Shown here in pieces: positions 11,478 through 14,933 of a stretch of 14,933 nt of DNA; position 1 is the stretch's first letter; every line of letters starts with the position of its first letter. This DNA is from a bacterium (GTDB taxonomy: Bacteria; Bacillota; Clostridia; Oscillospirales; Oscillospiraceae). A program made the translations under genes and the position numbers. The DNA lies in the NCBI GenBank assembly GCA_019424865.1, contig JAHYYS010000064.1:1-14933 (forward strand). Reading direction: 5' to 3'. The notes under the pieces are model-generated. The model did no database searches. It saw nothing but the letters and a program-made list of their open reading frames with translations, and was not told where the DNA came from.

Positions 11478-12296
11478 ATGGAAATCATCCGCGGGGAGCG
11501 CCAGGGCGTCCCTTTTTACTTCTGTCCGGATTCTGCCTGGTCCGGGGCGGCTCACGGCTTTTCCACCCGGCTGGGCGGGGTCTCTCCCCCGCCCTGGGAC
11601 AGCCTGAACCTGGGGGCCGCCCGGGGGGATGCGCCGGAGCGTGTGGCGGAAAATTTCCGCCGCTTCTGCGCCGCCGTGGGGGCTGACCCGGGCGCGCTGG
11701 TCAAAAATCACCAGGTGCACAGCAGCCGGGTCCGCCGGGTCACCCGGGCTGACATTCTCTCTGATCCCGCCGCCCCCGGTATGTTCGAGGCCGACGGTCT
11801 GGTCACCGACCAGCCCGGCGTGTGCCTGACGATTTTTTCCGGGGACTGCATCCCCGTTCTCCTCTATGACCCGGTGCGCCAAGCTGTCGGGGCCGCCCAC
11901 GCCGGCTGGCGGGGCACCGCCGGCGGCGTCGCCGCCCGGGCAGCGGAGGAGATGATCCGGGCCTTTGGCTGCAGCCCGGGGGACATTCTGGCCGCCATCG
12001 GCCCGGGCATCGGTCCCTGCTGCTTTGAGACCCACCGGGACGTCCCCGACGGCCTGCGGGCCGGGCTGGGAGACGATGCCGCCCCCTTTCTCTCCCCCAT
12101 TCCCGGCACAGACAAATTCCACGTGGACTTAAAAGGGGCCAACGCCCGCTGGCTGGAGCGGGCCGGCCTGCGTCCGGATCACATCGCCCTGTGTTCCGCC
12201 TGCACCGCCTGCCGTCTGGACCTCTTCTGGTCCCACCGGGTTCAGGGGAGCGCCCGGGGCAGCATGGCGGCCGTGATTCAGCTCTCACCCCCATGA
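11478..12296 (+). CDS. pgeF: YfiH/PgeF laccase-domain protein (purine nucleoside phosphorylase/wall-quality factor)
   Basis: This 272-aa zinc-dependent protein belongs to the YfiH/YlmD/DUF152 family. Members have been described as purine nucleoside phosphorylase/adenosine deaminase and, in E. coli, as PgeF, which removes mis-assembled UDP-MurNAc-L-Ser. Family motifs appear in order: FSTRLGGVS (28-36), NHQVHSSRV (77-85), FSGDCIPVLLYD (120-131), AAHAGWRGT (139-147), IGPGIGPCCFE (174-184) and FWSHR (250-254). His81, Cys124 and His141 are the expected metal/catalytic triad. The spacing and total length are normal. CAGGAGGG precedes the ATG. The solute-binding lipoprotein starts 25 nt after its stop, so the two are probably co-transcribed. 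Which activity dominates in this organism cannot be read from the sequence. Confidence 0.9.
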   Translation: MEIIRGERQGVPFYFCPDSAWSGAAHGFSTRLGGVSPPPWDSLNLGAARGDAPERVAENFRRFCAAVGADPGALVKNHQVHSSRVRRVTRADILSDPAAPGMFEADGLVTDQPGVCLTIFSGDCIPVLLYDPVRQAVGAAHAGWRGTAGGVAARAAEEMIRAFGCSPGDILAAIGPGIGPCCFETHRDVPDGLRAGLGDDAAPFLSPIPGTDKFHVDLKGANARWLERAGLRPDHIALCSACTACRLDLFWSHRVQGSARGSMAAVIQLSPP

Positions 12297-12321
12297 CATC
12301 GCTGTTAAGAAAAGGAGCGCC

Positions 12322-13830
12322 ATGAGACAACGCCTTCTCTGCCTGCTGTCTGCCGCCCTGCTTCTCCTGTCCGCCTGCGGCGCGGATGGGGCCGCGGGCA
12401 GCGGCAGCCAGTCCGACACCTCCGCTCCCGCCCTGTCCCAGCAGGAGCCGGTAACCACCCCCTTTACCCTGGCGGCCTATCCCAGCTACAGCTTTCACCC
12501 CGCCCTGGCCGCCAACCGGGCCAATCTGACGCTGGCCCCCCTGCTGTACGAGCCTTTGTTCCAGCTGGACGCCTCCTTCCAGGCCCAGCCTGTGCTCTGC
12601 CAGAGCTATACCGCCAGCGGGGACGGCCTGACCTGGACCTTCACCCTCCGCAGCGGAGTCACCTTCTCCGACGGCACGCCCCTCACCGGGCAGGCGGTGG
12701 CCGACGCGCTGAACACCGCCCGCGGGGCGGAGTCCCGCTATGCCTCCCGGCTCTCCGGCGTCACCGGGGTGGAGGCCTCCGGGGAAAACACCGTCACCAT
12801 CACCCTCAGCCGCCCCAATGGGAATCTCCCCCTCCTTCTGGACATCCCCATCGCCCTGGGCACCGGGGACCGCCCGGCGGGCACGGGGCCCTATGTATTT
12901 TCCCAGCAGGGGGACTCCCCCTCCCTCACCGCCCGCTCCGGCTGGTGGCAGGACAAGTCCCTTCCCTGCACAGAAATCCCCCTGCGTGCGGTTTCCCGCA
13001 GCGACGATCTGATTTTTGCCTTCAGCTCGGGGGATGTGTCTCTGGTGGATGTGGACCTGATGGGCACCAACGCCATGGGCTACTCGGGCAGCTACGAGAC
13101 CTGGGACTATGCCACCACCGACCTGATCTACCTGGGCTTCAACACCCAGAGCGGCCTGTGCCGCAGCGCCGGCGTGCGCACGGCCCTGACCCGGGGCATC
13201 GACCGGGACGCCGTTGCCCAGACCGTCTACGCCAGCCACGCCGTCTCCACCGCCCTGCCGGTCCATCCCGCCAGCCCCCTGTACGACCAGACGCTGGCCG
13301 GGGTGCTGTCCTATGCCCCCGAGGCGCTGGTGTCTCAGCTGGAGGATCTGGGCGTGCTGGGACGGGAGCTGGTTTTGCTGGTGAACCGGGAAAACACGGC
13401 CAAGCTGTCCGCCGCCCAGCTGATTGCCGGGCAGCTGGAGTCCGCCGGAATGGAGATCACCGTCAACGCGCTGGACTTCGAGGACTATACCGCCGCCCTG
13501 GCCCAGGGCGACTTCGACCTGTATCTGGGCGAGGTGGTGCTCACCGCCGACTTTGATTTGACCGCCCTGCTCTCCTCCGGCGGCGCACTGAACTATGGCC
13601 GCTGGCAGGACACCCAGGGGGACAGTCTTCTCTCCGCCTTTGTGCAGGCCAGCGGCGAGGCGCGGACCGCCGCCGCCCGCGCCCTGTTTGAATATCTGAA
13701 TCAGCAGGCGCCCATTGCACCTGTCTGCTTTAAAAACGGCTCCGTCCTCACCCAGTGGGGCCGGCTGTCCGGTCTGTCCCCCGTGCGCGGCAATGTATTT
13801 GCCGGCCTGGAGAACTGGACCATCTCATAG
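12322..13830 (+). CDS. ABC transporter solute-binding lipoprotein, family 5 (oligopeptide/nickel type)
   Basis: This 502-aa extracytoplasmic lipoprotein captures a ligand, commonly peptides, for an ABC importer. The signal peptide MRQRLLCLLSAALLLLSACG has the lipobox L-S-A-C with the lipidated Cys19, followed by a Gly/Ser-rich linker (20-45). The SBP_bac_5 fold follows, with LLYEPLFQLDASF (74-86), LTWTFTLRSGVTFSDGTPLTGQAVADAL (103-130) and a GTGPYVF segment near residue 190. The signature is good although the protein is at the short end of the family. No permease or ATPase gene adjoins it: pgeF is upstream and purL downstream. It is therefore an orphan receptor or partner of a transporter encoded elsewhere. 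AAAAGGAGC precedes the ATG. Ligand unknown. Confidence 0.88.
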   Translation: MRQRLLCLLSAALLLLSACGADGAAGSGSQSDTSAPALSQQEPVTTPFTLAAYPSYSFHPALAANRANLTLAPLLYEPLFQLDASFQAQPVLCQSYTASGDGLTWTFTLRSGVTFSDGTPLTGQAVADALNTARGAESRYASRLSGVTGVEASGENTVTITLSRPNGNLPLLLDIPIALGTGDRPAGTGPYVFSQQGDSPSLTARSGWWQDKSLPCTEIPLRAVSRSDDLIFAFSSGDVSLVDVDLMGTNAMGYSGSYETWDYATTDLIYLGFNTQSGLCRSAGVRTALTRGIDRDAVAQTVYASHAVSTALPVHPASPLYDQTLAGVLSYAPEALVSQLEDLGVLGRELVLLVNRENTAKLSAAQLIAGQLESAGMEITVNALDFEDYTAALAQGDFDLYLGEVVLTADFDLTALLSSGGALNYGRWQDTQGDSLLSAFVQASGEARTAAARALFEYLNQQAPIAPVCFKNGSVLTQWGRLSGLSPVRGNVFAGLENWTIS

Positions 13831-13845
13831 CATCCCCGCCCCTTG

Positions 13846-13890
13846 TACAATACAGAGAAATCCTATACCGGGGAGGGCCCCGCCCTCTCC
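13846..13890 (+). promoter_or_regulatory. purL leader: possible -10 and GC hairpin
   Basis: TACAAT at 13846-13851 would be a good -10, but no acceptable -35 lies 16-18 bp upstream (TCTCAT at 13823-13828). A hairpin GGGGAGGG (13870-13877)/CCCTCTCC (13883-13890) with one G-U pair and the loop CCCCG follows in the leader. It has no T-tract and does not look like a purine or PRPP riboswitch. purL may be read from here or through from the lipoprotein gene, which has no terminator. Confidence 0.4.
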
Positions 13891-13912
13891 AGCAAAATGT
13901 GGAGGAATGGAC

Positions 13913-14933
13913 ATGAGTGTTTACCGCTGTTATTCCGTGAAAAAGCCCGGCTTTGACGTGGAGGCCCAGGGTCTGTGCCGCCAGCTGCAGGAGCAGCTGG
14001 GCGTCCAGGGTCTGAAATCCGTCGTCATCCTCAACCGGTACGACGCCGACCAGATTGACCCCCAGGTCTATCAGCGCGCCAAGGGCATCGTTTTCTCCGA
14101 GCCCCAGGTGGATCTGGTCTATGACGAGGAGTTTCCCCGTCCGCAGCAGCCGTACAGCCTGATCGCCGTGGAGGCCCTGCCCGGCCAGTTTGACCAGCGG
14201 GCCGACTCCGCCGCCCAGTGCATCCAGCTGATGGCCGGGGTGGACCGCCCCCTCATCGCCTATGCCAAGCTCCATCTGCTGGTGGGGGAGCTGTCCCAGG
14301 GCGACCTGGAGAAAATCCGCGCCTATCTCATCAACCCCGTGGAGAGCCGGGAGGCCTCCATGGACAAGCCTGAAACCCTGGTGCGCACCCATCCGGTGCC
14401 CGACCATGTGGAGACGGTGGAGGGCTTCACCCAGCTGGATGAGGCCGGGCTGTCCCAGCTGCTCTCCCGGCTGGGCCTGGCTATGGACCTGGACGACCTG
14501 AAATTCCTGCAGGCCTATTTCCGGGACGAGGAGAAGCGGGACCCCACCATCACCGAGGTGCGGGTGGTGGACACCTACTGGTCCGACCACTGCCGCCACA
14601 CCACCTTCTCCACCCACCTGGACGAGATCTCCATTGACGATCCGGCGGTAAAGGCGGCCTATGAGGCGTATCTGGCCGCCCGGGTGGAGGTCTACGGGGA
14701 GGAGAAGGCCGCCCAGCGGCCCCAGACCCTTATGGACCTGGCCACCATCGGGGCCAAGACCCTGAAGAAGCGGGGCCAGCTCCCCGAGCTGGACGAGAGC
14801 GAGGAGATCAACGCCTGCTCCATCCACGTCCCCGCCCAGGTGGACGGCAAGGAGCAGGACTGGCTGCTCATGTTCAAGAACGAGACCCACAACCACCCCA
14901 CCGAGATCGAGCCCTTCGGCGGCGCGGCCACCT
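13913..14933 (+). CDS. purL: Phosphoribosylformylglycinamidine synthase, N-terminal part
   Basis: This is the fourth step of purine synthesis, converting FGAR, glutamine and ATP to FGAM in the cytosol. Only the first 340 residues are present; the gene runs off the right edge. It begins with MSVYRCYSVKKPGFDVEAQG, a PurS-like N-terminal domain (to about 150), then a linker region and the active-site block VDTYWSDHCRHTTF (219-232). The glycine-rich nucleotide-site segment NETHNHPTEIEPFGGAAT (323-340) ends the window. The fused PurS-like start and the WSDHCRHTTF form fit the large one-chain clostridial PurL (about 1,200 residues) rather than the small PurL of B. subtilis. GGAGG lies before the ATG at 13913. 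No other pur gene is in view. Confidence 0.94.
   Translation, partial: MSVYRCYSVKKPGFDVEAQGLCRQLQEQLGVQGLKSVVILNRYDADQIDPQVYQRAKGIVFSEPQVDLVYDEEFPRPQQPYSLIAVEALPGQFDQRADSAAQCIQLMAGVDRPLIAYAKLHLLVGELSQGDLEKIRAYLINPVESREASMDKPETLVRTHPVPDHVETVEGFTQLDEAGLSQLLSRLGLAMDLDDLKFLQAYFRDEEKRDPTITEVRVVDTYWSDHCRHTTFSTHLDEISIDDPAVKAAYEAYLAARVEVYGEEKAAQRPQTLMDLATIGAKTLKKRGQLPELDESEEINACSIHVPAQVDGKEQDWLLMFKNETHNHPTEIEPFGGAAT

Noticed and set aside
11803..13266. Minus-strand 487-codon open frame opposite pgeF and the lipoprotein
   Set aside because: It covers two recognised plus-strand genes. It is low-complexity (Gly/Arg/Ala-rich) with no domain.
13870..13890. purL leader hairpin as a purine or PRPP riboswitch
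   Set aside because: Only one short GC hairpin in a leader of about 60 nt. It lacks the three-way junction and conserved loop nucleotides of those classes.

Overview
The window is high-GC, low-repeat DNA from a bacterial chromosome. It looks like a spore-forming, anaerobic Clostridia (Eubacteriales), most likely an Oscillospiraceae or Flavonifractor-like gut bacterium. The evidence is a SpoIIID sporulation regulator with a sigma-E-type promoter, a two-subunit oxygen-labile class I fumarase, a DUF1847 cysteine-rich protein, a large one-chain PurL, a clostridial ThyA/DHFR pair, and strong AGGAGG ribosome binding sites throughout. The lineage is inferred from remembered family resemblance, not from a search.

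Layout. 1-350 (-): the N-terminus of rpoB, transcribed off the left edge from its own promoter with a leader of about 240 nt. 860-2078 (+): a 96-aa conserved-looking protein, then a secreted SH3b-SH3b-NlpC/P60 wall hydrolase, closed by a bidirectional terminator. 2160-3494 (-): thyA-folA, the coupled dTMP/folate pair. 3608-3844 (-): spoIIID. 4012-5413 (+): a hexapeptide O-acetyltransferase and a DUF554 membrane protein. 5414-6001: a gene-free stretch packed with perfect palindromes. 6002-8294 (+): fumarase alpha, a 47-aa membrane mini-ORF, fumarase beta and DUF1847. 8446-9837 (+): an 11-TM Na+-coupled NSS transporter behind a structured leader. 10016-10954 (-): a D-2-hydroxyacid dehydrogenase. 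11118-11330 (+): a 70-aa protein. 11478-13830 (+): a YfiH/PgeF laccase-domain protein and a family 5 solute-binding lipoprotein. 13913 to the right edge (+): purL.

Most genes are core housekeeping: transcription, dTMP synthesis, purine synthesis, the C4 dicarboxylate fumarate/malate step, sporulation and wall turnover. They sit in short independent units with recognisable sigma-A promoters at 600-629(-), 784-812(+), 3531-3559(-), 5929-5957(+), 8318-8346(+), 11009-11037(-) and 11418-11446(+).

I see no CRISPR array, phage, transposase, toxin-antitoxin, defence or biosynthetic cluster, and no tRNA or rRNA gene. The least ordinary items are the palindrome cluster at 5498-5907, which contains two identical 31-bp palindromes 378 bp apart and has a relative at 9901-9942; the mini-ORF between the fumarase subunits; inverted repeats laid over the promoters at 611-642 and 794-809; and the stand-alone 70-aa protein.
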